The notes below the pieces were generated by a model. It saw nothing but the letters and a program-made list of their open reading frames with translations. It made no database searches and was not told where the DNA came from. Made by a program: the position numbers and the translations under genes. Shown one piece after another: positions 17,543-25,350 of a stretch of 64,000 nt of DNA (its first letter is position 1; each line of letters starts with the position of its first letter). The stretch comes from Methanosarcina sp. 2.H.T.1A.6 (GTDB taxonomy: Archaea; Halobacteriota; Methanosarcinia; Methanosarcinales; Methanosarcinaceae), in NCBI RefSeq assembly GCF_000979455.1, contig NZ_JJOY01000030.1:306239-370238 (forward strand), in the 5' to 3' direction.

Positions 17543-19201
17543 ATGGCAGTCAATACTTCAACTCTTATCCTGTTTGTTCTCATTTATCTTGCGTGCACTT
17601 TCTACGTTGCCCGCCTGGGGTATAAGAAGAATTCCCAGACAGATGGGTATATGCTCGCCGGCCGACAGGTGCACCCGGCAATTATGGCTCTCTCCTACGG
17701 AGCTGCATTCATCAGCACTTCCGCAATTATAGGGTTTGGAGGAGTAGCCGCTTCACTGGGAATGGGGCTTCTGTGGCTAGTCTTTATGAACATATTTTTC
17801 GGAATCTTTATCGCCTTCGTGGTCTTTGGCCCTCGAACCCGGCGCATGGGGCTGAACCTGGGGTCCATAACTTACCCTGAGTTTATAGGAAAACGCTTCC
17901 AGTCCAGGTTCATCCAGGGTTTTTCCGGGCTTCTAATAGCAGTATTCATGCCTCTCTACGCTGCAAGTGTGCTCATAGGGGCCGGAAGGTTTCTTGAGAC
18001 CACGCTTGGGATCAACTACAACCTTGCTCTCCTTATCTTTACAATTATAATTGCTTCGTATGTGATTAAAGGTGGCCTCTTATCAGTGATGTACGTGGAT
18101 GCCATGCAGGGTACCCTCATGCTACTTGGAATGGCTTTTCTGCTGGTGTTCACCTACAGTAAACTGGGAGGAGTTGTAGAAGCCCACCAGGCTCTTACTG
18201 ATATGGCAAGCCTTGTTCCTCAGGCCCTTGTTGACCAGGGGCACAGGGGCTGGACTGCAATGCCGGCATTCGACTCCCCTATCTGGTGGACAATGATGTC
18301 CACAATCACCCTGGGAGTTGGGATAGGGGTACTTGCCCAGCCACAGCTCGCAGTGAGGTTCATGACGGTAAAAGATGACCGCTCCCTGAAAAGAGCAGTC
18401 CTTGTGGGAGGTCCCTTTATCCTGATGATGGCAGGAGTCGCGTACGTTGTGGGAGCTCTTTCCAACGTTTACTTCTACAGGACTACAGGCATGATTTCCC
18501 TTCAGGTTGCAGGCGGGAACACTGACATTATAATGCCCGAATTCCTGAACCAGGCCATGCCCGAGACCTTTGTAGCACTCTTCATGCTCAGCCTGCTCGC
18601 AGCTGCAATGTCTACTGCAGCTGCTCAGTTCCACACAATGGGCACATCCATAGGACACGACTTCTACCAGCAGGGCCTCATGAACGGCAAGTCCACGGGA
18701 ACAGCTGTCCACGCTACGAAGTTAGGAATTGCCTTTACCATCCTGGTCTCGGTCGCTCTGGCTTACATCCTTCCAGTAAGCATCATCGCGAGGGCTACTG
18801 CCATGTTCATGGGCCTGTGCACTTCCGCTTTCCTGCCCCTCTACATGGGAGCACTTTTCTGGAAGCGCACAACAAGAGCCGGAGCAACTGCGAGCCTTGT
18901 TGTAGGCTCGATAAGCAGTCTGTTCTGGTTGATCTTTGTACATGCAAAAGAAGCTGTGCCTCTCAAGATCTGCCTGGCAATCTTCGGAAAGGAAACTTTA
19001 CTTACCGGCACCTGGCCCCTTGTGGACCCTATTCTGGTTGCAACCCCACTCGCCTTTCTTACCCTGATAGTGGTAAGCCTTATGACAGTCCCACCTTCAG
19101 CCGAATTCCTGAAGAAGGCTTACAGGCTCAGGTTTGAAGACGAAGAAGAGGAAATGTCGGAGCCAGCGTCACACAAGGCAACTGAATCAACAGGCGTTTA
19201 A
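17543..19201 (+). CDS. Sodium:solute symporter (SSS/SLC5 family)
   Basis: 552 residues from ATG 17543, chosen because AGGA lies nine bases upstream; the open frame begins at TTG 17519. About 13 membrane helices are predicted. The N-terminal signature (YMLAGRQVHP, then LSYGAAFISTSAIIGFGG) and the TFVALFMLSLLAAAMSTAAAQ segment, with the Na+ site-like Ser/Thr residues of helix 8, fit the family. It ends in an acidic cytoplasmic tail. The substrate is not determinable; monocarboxylates, proline and pantothenate are typical of the group. The preceding 52-residue protein is its likely partner. Confidence 0.92.
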   Translation: MAVNTSTLILFVLIYLACTFYVARLGYKKNSQTDGYMLAGRQVHPAIMALSYGAAFISTSAIIGFGGVAASLGMGLLWLVFMNIFFGIFIAFVVFGPRTRRMGLNLGSITYPEFIGKRFQSRFIQGFSGLLIAVFMPLYAASVLIGAGRFLETTLGINYNLALLIFTIIIASYVIKGGLLSVMYVDAMQGTLMLLGMAFLLVFTYSKLGGVVEAHQALTDMASLVPQALVDQGHRGWTAMPAFDSPIWWTMMSTITLGVGIGVLAQPQLAVRFMTVKDDRSLKRAVLVGGPFILMMAGVAYVVGALSNVYFYRTTGMISLQVAGGNTDIIMPEFLNQAMPETFVALFMLSLLAAAMSTAAAQFHTMGTSIGHDFYQQGLMNGKSTGTAVHATKLGIAFTILVSVALAYILPVSIIARATAMFMGLCTSAFLPLYMGALFWKRTTRAGATASLVVGSISSLFWLIFVHAKEAVPLKICLAIFGKETLLTGTWPLVDPILVATPLAFLTLIVVSLMTVPPSAEFLKKAYRLRFEDEEEEMSEPASHKATESTGV

Positions 19202-19225
19202 GCCTGTTCCCTTTTTTAAAAATCA

Positions 19226-19243
19226 GGCGCATTTTTATGCGCC
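19226..19243 (+). terminator. Terminator hairpin after the symporter gene
   Basis: GGCGCAT-TTTT-ATGCGCC is a perfect 7-bp stem, 25 bases after the symporter stop, followed by a T-rich run (TTATTTTTTTTATTT). This is a good terminator candidate. Confidence 0.7.
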
Positions 19244-19594
19244 ACTTATTTTTTTTATTTCCGTCTCATTTTTATTATAATTAAAAATAGATCGCCTCAG
19301 ACTGCATGGTTGATATTCCGGAATTGGAATTTACGGTACAGGCTAATGTATTCGTTTTTATTTACTATGCGCAGGCGGGCTAAAGCGGTGCACTGGGCTG
19401 TAAAGAATAACAGAGCATTCCACTCAGGTTCTCCATGAGTAATATTAATCGATTATTCATCGATTTTTCAGCCACCAAAGAAGAAGAGAGAATTAAAAAG
19501 AAGAAAGAAAATAAAGAAAATAAAAAAGAAGAGAGAATTAAAAAGATCTTGTTTTTACAGACCTTTTTGACAGTAGGATCCTCTATAAAATCCT

Positions 19595-20860
19595 TCAGTT
19601 TTCTTTTCTGACAGGCAGGGTCTGTCCCCCATGAGGCATCAGGTGAACCTTTGCATCAGGATTTTCTGAAAGGACTGCAGCCATGGCTTCCTGCACACTT
19701 GCCATCGGAGTAAAGAATGCGGTTCTGGCTTTATCTTCCGGAAGCTTCGAGACAAGGTAAAGCTTGAACTTCTTTGCAGCTTTTGCAACGATTGCACTCT
19801 TGTGCCCTCCGAACTCGAAGCAGTGCTTGAAGCGCTCTATTGCATCTTCCGGAGTTTTGCATTCCATGTTCCAGCACTCATAAATCTGGTTTCCTATCCC
19901 TTCGGCACATTCCGCTACAAGGATGATCGAGCCGCCGTCTTTTACAGCCTGGGTTGCGTTGTCCAGGGCTTTGTTTGCCTGGTAGAGATTGATGTCCTTA
20001 GGATAGCCTCCGCAGGAAACGACCGCAGCATCTGCAGGTTCTACGGACACTTTATACATGGCGTCCACAATCTCGACCCCTTTCCTGTGGGCCTCGATAA
20101 AATCACCTGCAACGGCAGCAACTATCCCTTTTTTGCTGTCAAGCACAACATTAAGAATAAATTTAAGGCCAAAGACCTTTGCAGCTTCTTCCATATCCTG
20201 CCTTACAGGACTGTCTACCCTTCCAGAAACCGCGTTTTCCTCGATCATCATTTTGTGGTTGGTAAGCACAGACTCCTCAGAGCTTACGCCGGGAAGTACG
20301 GACTTTGCCCCACCGCTATATCCTGCATAGTAATGGAACTCGATTCCCCCTGTCCCAATAACAAAATCAGCATCAAGAACTTCTTCGAATATCTCAATAG
20401 GAGTGCCACGGCTGGTTACCCCAATCCGTTTGCACCTGGAAGTGTCGTGCTGGATGCACCGGATTTTTTTGTAGATATCCTCCCCGACCAGTTTCTTTGA
20501 CTCCTCTTCAGTCTGCTGGCGATGAAGCCCTAGAGCAAAGATAATTGTGATGTTCTCGTCTCTTGCTCCCCCCAAATAAAGCTCTTCGAGCAGAGGAGGA
20601 AGAATTTTTGCGGTGGGAGTGGGCCTCGTAACATCACTTACAATAATTGCAATCCTGGATTCCGGGTTTACAATCTCGGAAAGTCTCTTGCTTTTTATGG
20701 GATTCTCGAGCGCTTTCCTGATTAAAAGAGCCCCATCCTCCTTTTTTAGAGGTTCCGAAGGCAGGATCAAGCTGGAAATGTTTTTCTCAGGGATATTCAG
20801 CTCAAAAACACCGCTTCCGAAAGCGAGTGGAATCTTTTTTAGATTTGTCATCATGTTCAT
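19595..20860 (-). CDS. LarA-like nickel-pincer racemase/epimerase family protein, copy 1
   Basis: 421 residues. LarA proteins racemise or epimerise 2-hydroxyacids using a nickel-pincer nucleotide. Key residues are present at positions close to those of lactate racemase: His113 (ALGLHRQQ), His176 (IEFHYYAG), the cofactor-binding Lys186 (GGAKSVLPG) and His202 (TNHKMM). The Rossmann-like SDVTRPTPT loop is intact. Cofactor genes larB, larC and larE are not in this window. The downstream neighbour on this strand is distant, so this copy may be monocistronic. Its leader is almost the same as that of copy 2. The substrate need not be lactate. Confidence 0.9.
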   Translation of the reverse strand: MNMMTNLKKIPLAFGSGVFELNIPEKNISSLILPSEPLKKEDGALLIRKALENPIKSKRLSEIVNPESRIAIIVSDVTRPTPTAKILPPLLEELYLGGARDENITIIFALGLHRQQTEEESKKLVGEDIYKKIRCIQHDTSRCKRIGVTSRGTPIEIFEEVLDADFVIGTGGIEFHYYAGYSGGAKSVLPGVSSEESVLTNHKMMIEENAVSGRVDSPVRQDMEEAAKVFGLKFILNVVLDSKKGIVAAVAGDFIEAHRKGVEIVDAMYKVSVEPADAAVVSCGGYPKDINLYQANKALDNATQAVKDGGSIILVAECAEGIGNQIYECWNMECKTPEDAIERFKHCFEFGGHKSAIVAKAAKKFKLYLVSKLPEDKARTAFFTPMASVQEAMAAVLSENPDAKVHLMPHGGQTLPVRKEN

Positions 20861-20909
20861 GCCGCTGATTTCGTATTGATGCTATAAAATGTTATAGGTA
20901 AACAATATA
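20861..20909 (-). promoter_or_regulatory. Conserved leader of LarA-like copy 1 with palindrome
   Basis: About 49 bases are nearly identical to the region before copy 2. It holds the inverted repeat CTATAAAATGTTATAG (20882-20897), overlapping a TATA-like TTTTATAG on the minus strand about 22-30 bases before the start codon. Such placement fits a promoter with an overlapping operator; the regulator is unknown. Confidence 0.55.
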
Positions 20910-21002
20910 TATCGAAATTAAAACTGCGCTTTAAAAGTATAATTCAACCCAACAATTCAAGCTTTACTGACTTCATTTCTTTTACTGCCATTATTTCTGT
21001 TA

Positions 21003-21108
21003 CTAGTGTCTAGGAAATTTAGTTATGAGTCATCAAAATTAGGACAAAGGACTACTGATGATGAATTATATATATTAAAGCCCCATAATTAATTTGCCAC
21101 GACACTAG
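21003..21108. mobile_element. Possible MITE-like element with CTAGTGTC ends
   Basis: CTAGTGTC at 21003-21010 and its inverse GACACTAG at 21101-21108 bound 106 AT-rich bases between the two LarA-like genes. The element at 60032-60119 has the same ends. No obvious target duplication is seen and it encodes nothing. Confidence 0.4.
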
Positions 21109-21126
21109 CTTCACTTATCTTATCTC

Positions 21127-22395
21127 TTATTTCCGGACAGGCAGAGTCCACCCTCCATCAGGCATTATATGAACTTTTGCCTCAGGGTTTTCGGCAAGAA
21201 TCGTTTCAAAGGCTTCCTGTACGCTTTTTGCGGGGATGAAGAAAGCACTTCTGCTTTCCTCGTCGGAAAGTTTTGAAACAATATAGAGCTTGAACTGCTT
21301 TGCGACTTTTGCAACTATTGCGCTCTTATGTCCCCCAAACTCGAAGAATTGTTTGAAGCGCTCTATAGCGTCATCCGGACTCCTGCAATCCCTGTTCCAG
21401 CACTCATAGACCTGGTTCCCGATTCCTTCCGTACATTCGGCCACGAGTACTATTGAGCCCCCTGCTTTTACGGCAGGTATGGCATTTTCCAGAGCCTTTG
21501 TTGCCTGGTAGAGGTTGATGTCTTTAGGAGAGCCACCGCAGGAAACGATGACTGCATCTGCAGGCTCTACCTGCACTTTGTACATGGCATCCACATACCT
21601 TGCTCCTTCCCTGTGAGCCTGAACAAAATCCCCGGCAACGGCAGCAACAATTTCTTTCCTGCTGTTGATTACCACGTTCAGGATAAAGTTGAGACCTGTA
21701 ATTCCGGCGGCTTCTTCGATATCTTTCCTCGCAGGACTGTCGACTCTGCCCGAAAGAGGTTCGCCTTCGAAGAATTTGCTATAATGGCTGTGGAATGAAA
21801 GTACGGCATTTTCCGAACTGACTCCCGGAAGGACGGCCTTCCCCCCACCACCATAGCCCGCATAATAATGAAATTCTACCGTCCCGGTACCGATAATCAG
21901 GTCTGCGTCCAGAACCTCTTCAAAGACCTCAACCGGGGTCCCAAAACTCGTCTCCCCTATATGCCTGCATCTTTCCCTGTCGTGCTGGACAAAACGGATA
22001 CTTTTGAAAATATCATCGCCCAGAAGCTTTCTGCATTCTTCTTCTGTCTGCTGGCGATGAAGCCCGAGAGCAAAGATAATTGTGATGTTCTCATCTCTTG
22101 CTCCCCCCAAATAAAGTTCTTCGAGCAGAGGAGGAAGAATTTTTGCGGTGGGAGTGGGCCTCGTAACATCACTTACAATAATTGCAATTCTGGATTCCGG
22201 GTTTACAACCTCGGAAAGTCTCTTGCTTTTTATGGGATTCTCGAGAGCTTTCCGGATTAAAAGAGTCCCATCCTCCTTTTTATCAGGTTCCGAAGGCAGG
22301 ATCAAGCTGGAAATGTTTTTCACAGGGATATTCAGCTCAAAAACTCCGCTTCCGGATGCTAGGGGAATCTGTGTTATATTTGTAGTCATGTTCAT
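21127..22395 (-). CDS. LarA-like nickel-pincer racemase/epimerase family protein, copy 2
   Basis: 422 residues, tandem duplicate of copy 1. Active-site residues are kept: His113, His176 (VEFHYYAG), Lys186 (GGGGKAVLPG) and His202 (SFHSHY). The first 120 residues and the leader are nearly the same as in copy 1, but the substrate-side region after His202 differs (HSHYSKFFEGEPLSGRV against HKMMIEENAVSGRV). The pair may therefore act on different hydroxyacids; that is inference. About 270 bases, including a MITE-like element, separate the two genes. Confidence 0.9.
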   Translation of the reverse strand: MNMTTNITQIPLASGSGVFELNIPVKNISSLILPSEPDKKEDGTLLIRKALENPIKSKRLSEVVNPESRIAIIVSDVTRPTPTAKILPPLLEELYLGGARDENITIIFALGLHRQQTEEECRKLLGDDIFKSIRFVQHDRERCRHIGETSFGTPVEVFEEVLDADLIIGTGTVEFHYYAGYGGGGKAVLPGVSSENAVLSFHSHYSKFFEGEPLSGRVDSPARKDIEEAAGITGLNFILNVVINSRKEIVAAVAGDFVQAHREGARYVDAMYKVQVEPADAVIVSCGGSPKDINLYQATKALENAIPAVKAGGSIVLVAECTEGIGNQVYECWNRDCRSPDDAIERFKQFFEFGGHKSAIVAKVAKQFKLYIVSKLSDEESRSAFFIPAKSVQEAFETILAENPEAKVHIMPDGGWTLPVRK

Positions 22396-22444
22396 GCCGA
22401 TGATTTCGTATTGATGCTATAAAATGCTATAGGTAAACAATAGT
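22396..22444 (-). promoter_or_regulatory. Conserved leader of LarA-like copy 2 with palindrome
   Basis: Matches the leader of copy 1 at all but a few positions, including the palindrome CTATAAAATGCTATAG (22417-22432). The one change inside the palindrome keeps CTATA/TATAG arms, which supports its being a functional site. Confidence 0.55.
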
Positions 22445-22591
22445 TAAGAAAACAATAACAAAGTCATGTTTTAAATATAATTTAAATCTGCGCTTTAAAC
22501 CCCCAAATTCAGACCGTTATTGAGAGATTGAAAAAAGTTACCCATAAAATATAGCAGTTATTCCAATAATCCTATGATTCCCTTTCCTAGC

Positions 22592-22624
22592 ATGAAAGTA
22601 CTGTGATTTGAGAAGTACTTTCAT
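22592..22624. other. Perfect 11-bp inverted repeat in intergenic region
   Basis: ATGAAAGTACT (22592-22602) pairs with AGTACTTTCAT (22614-22624) around an 11-base loop. It lies inside about 660 AT-rich bases between LarA copy 2 and the exported protein, both of which point away from it. No reading frame covers it. It could be an operator or an RNA structure. Confidence 0.5.
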
Positions 22625-23058
22625 TCCCTTGTGCCTGTTATTAAAAAAAGTTCATGTTTGGATTTATATAAAGAGCCCATCCCAAAACCAATTTTATTCT
22701 CAAATCAGTAAAGTTTCAGAACTATTTTCATGATCAGAAACTCTATTGATTATTATGAATACGCGATTTAGAGAAGCAATTTTGAGTTTTGAGATCGGCT
22801 TAAAAACAAATAGAAAAGAAAAGAAAACATTAATTAACAGGTGATAATAGATAAAACGAAGTTTTTACTGAAAAATATAAATATCGGATAATGAAAAAAC
22901 TTACATACATAATTAAGACCCAAACGTTCCAAAAATAATTTTAAAAACAGTTAAGCAGAGAGCTTCCAGAATACCCTTCAGAGGGTTGTTGAGTCAAAAG
23001 GTATAAAACTTCATGGTGAGTGTAGAGATGGAAATTATAAATTAATTTTGGTGATTTA

Positions 23059-24849
23059 GTGAGGAATTGTAATCATCTAAAAGTGTTTATTTTCATACTA
23101 CTTATGATAAGTTACCTGTGGATAGGAGAGGCATACGCATCCCCGGATACGGATAGCTCAAAAATGGTTGAGAATATTAATCAGGGAAGCATCATCCTGT
23201 TTTCACAGAACTACTCTGAAATAAATAATCTTCCAGCTAATGTTTTTATCGCAAAGGTTCAGAGAGAAAAGGCTTACGATAAACTATATTCAAGTATATA
23301 TGCAACGCAAGAATCAGAACTGTTTTTCAATAACACTTCAACAGGGCTGAAGTATAATAATGTAAGAGACTTTCCTCTAATTCCATGCAGTTTGCTTCCG
23401 GGTATGGATACTATCTCTTGTTTTGGAATCAATGAATACCTGGAGCACTTTAGAAGCACCCTGGATATTTTTACTTTTTGTGAATGTACCTCTGTCCCGA
23501 TAATTCACTACCTCGAGGAACCAAGGCAGGCAGGGGCTCTTTACATATGCAACCTTACCCCAATGGTAAAATGTGCCTATGAAATCTCAATGGACATAAA
23601 TGCAGATGACTCACAGAGCTTTGTTGAACTGGATAGTCCGGGTTCAAGACTGATTATACGGGAAAGCGAGGGTCAGACTATACTTAAAAGTTATTACAGA
23701 GACTCTTCTGGAGAAACCAAATACGAAAAAGTTATTCTTGGTGACGCGTCAGAAAAAACAAATTTCAAAATAATATTTGACGGTTATAACAAAACAAACA
23801 CTATTTACGTACAGGATGGAAACTCCATAGTTACCCCGTTCTATAATCTAGATAGGCAAAAGCTTCCTTATATCGATTTTTCAAGTGGATATATCAAGTT
23901 CACCGCTTTTATCCTTGGAGAAGGAACTTACCTTGACGTTGACATATACGATATAAACCAGACAACGGAGAGAAAACTCGTAACTGCAATAGGGAATAGT
24001 AAGATGATCCCGTTCGGACTTGACGGACCTTTACCAATGAATACAACCGGGGAAGGAATCGACTACCTGAACAGCAAAGGGTATAGAGGTACGATGTGGT
24101 TTGATAAGGGAATGTTTGAGAAATCAAATGACACATACGTTGAGTACCTGCGCAGTCTGGTTGTTAACGATTCCTGGGAAGTTGGCATACACTATACAAA
24201 GGAGTTAAACAGCCTTCCACTTGAAGAAGCATACAGGGTAATGGATGAAGAATACCTGTACGTGTCTGAAAAAGTAGGCCAGAAACCAACAAGCTGGTGC
24301 TGCCTGAGAAATCGTGATAACCTTACTCATGCAATTTATGCATACGAAAACTTAGGAATGACCTGGAGAAACGGAGACGCAGCAATTCACGCGGAAAGGG
24401 ATGTAGGAAACTTATACGATGATACATGGGAATGGTGGGAGCCAGCATCAAGAGCAGGCATGTCCTATCCGGTATTCTCCCATCAACTCGACGTGGAACC
24501 TGCAATAAAATACTCAATAAGCCGCTCAAAGTTCCAGAACTGGGTGGATAACTATGAATCAAACAACATGACCGTAGTGTCATTTTATGAATACAACCAG
24601 ATCAGCAGGAATACATATGATGCAAGTTTTGAAAACCTGCAATATAATGAGAAACTGGTTGCATTCGACGCACATACAAATGGTGCCAGCGCTCTTGTAA
24701 ACGTAAACATAACTGCAGGAAACGACACACAGGTCTACGACACTACACTCGAAAAGTCCCTTGATTATGAAACGGAACAGGATAAATCAATAACTTTCCG
24801 GGTTGAGGACAACCACACTTATAAGATAGATATAAACAGTGTTGAATAA
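23059..24849 (+). CDS. Exported protein of unknown function, possible NodB-like region
   Basis: 596 residues from GTG 23059. A signal peptide (hydrophobic residues 8-24) ends near AYASPDTD. The first half has no domain that I recognise but has beta-rich character and several Asn-Xaa-Ser/Thr sites. Residues about 315-410 (PFGLDGPLPMN, KGYRGTMWFDKG, WEVGIHYTKEL) resemble the layout of polysaccharide-deacetylase-like domains, though the classic Asp-His-His set is not clear. The C-terminal 70 residues look like an extracellular beta domain. There is no anchoring helix, so it may be secreted. Neighbours give no functional hint. Confidence 0.75.
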   Translation: MRNCNHLKVFIFILLMISYLWIGEAYASPDTDSSKMVENINQGSIILFSQNYSEINNLPANVFIAKVQREKAYDKLYSSIYATQESELFFNNTSTGLKYNNVRDFPLIPCSLLPGMDTISCFGINEYLEHFRSTLDIFTFCECTSVPIIHYLEEPRQAGALYICNLTPMVKCAYEISMDINADDSQSFVELDSPGSRLIIRESEGQTILKSYYRDSSGETKYEKVILGDASEKTNFKIIFDGYNKTNTIYVQDGNSIVTPFYNLDRQKLPYIDFSSGYIKFTAFILGEGTYLDVDIYDINQTTERKLVTAIGNSKMIPFGLDGPLPMNTTGEGIDYLNSKGYRGTMWFDKGMFEKSNDTYVEYLRSLVVNDSWEVGIHYTKELNSLPLEEAYRVMDEEYLYVSEKVGQKPTSWCCLRNRDNLTHAIYAYENLGMTWRNGDAAIHAERDVGNLYDDTWEWWEPASRAGMSYPVFSHQLDVEPAIKYSISRSKFQNWVDNYESNNMTVVSFYEYNQISRNTYDASFENLQYNEKLVAFDAHTNGASALVNVNITAGNDTQVYDTTLEKSLDYETEQDKSITFRVEDNHTYKIDINSVE

Positions 24850-24885
24850 TGTATAACCTTGAGTAAGGTATAAATTCCACACCAT

Positions 24886-24940
24886 GGAAGGCACAAAAAA
24901 CTAACGCAGGCAAAACTTCTCCTTTCTTATTGTGCCTTCC
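24886..24940 (+). terminator. Long-loop hairpin after the exported protein gene
   Basis: GGAAGGCACA (24886-24895) pairs with TGTGCCTTCC (24931-24940), starting 37 bases after the stop codon and followed by GTTAGCTTTTTTT. Terminator candidate. Confidence 0.5.
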
Positions 24941-24944
24941 GTTG

Positions 24945-25148
24945 TTAGCTTTTTTTCTGTGCATTCCAGGGTTAGCCTTTTTTTCTGCACCTTTTGGGGT
25001 TAGCTTTTTTTCCGTACATTTTCTCAAATTCGGTATAATGCAGTATAACATTCAACACATTTCTTATTCTAACAGTCAACACATTTCTTATTCTAACAGT
25101 CAACACATTTCTTATTCTAACAGTCAACACATTTCTTATTCAAACAGT
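24945..25148. repeat. Two tandem-repeat tracts upstream of cooS
   Basis: At 24945-25020 three imperfect units of about 28 bp each contain TTAGC followed by a T-run. At 25053-25148 a 24-bp unit starting CAACACATTTC repeats four times, the last with one change. No spacers lie between units, so this is not a CRISPR array. The tract ends about 200 bases before cooS. Confidence 0.85.
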
Positions 25149-25350
25149 CCGCGTACTTCCCTAACAGCTACCGTGCTTCTAATTAATTGTAAATATTTCC
25201 TGCGCCGATATACTGATAACTGCAACCAGGCTTACTGATGGATATTTGCTTCATAAGAAAATGTTCATACAATGTAATGCCTGGAGGGGACCTCCTGATC
25301 TTTGAGGTAAGAAGGAGAAGGGAGCGGCAGTTAACCGGGGAGTAATAACC

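Noticed and set aside
25053..25148. 24-bp repeats as a CRISPR array
   Set aside because: Units are directly adjacent with no spacers and no cas genes nearby. The same holds for the 11-bp satellite at 30689.
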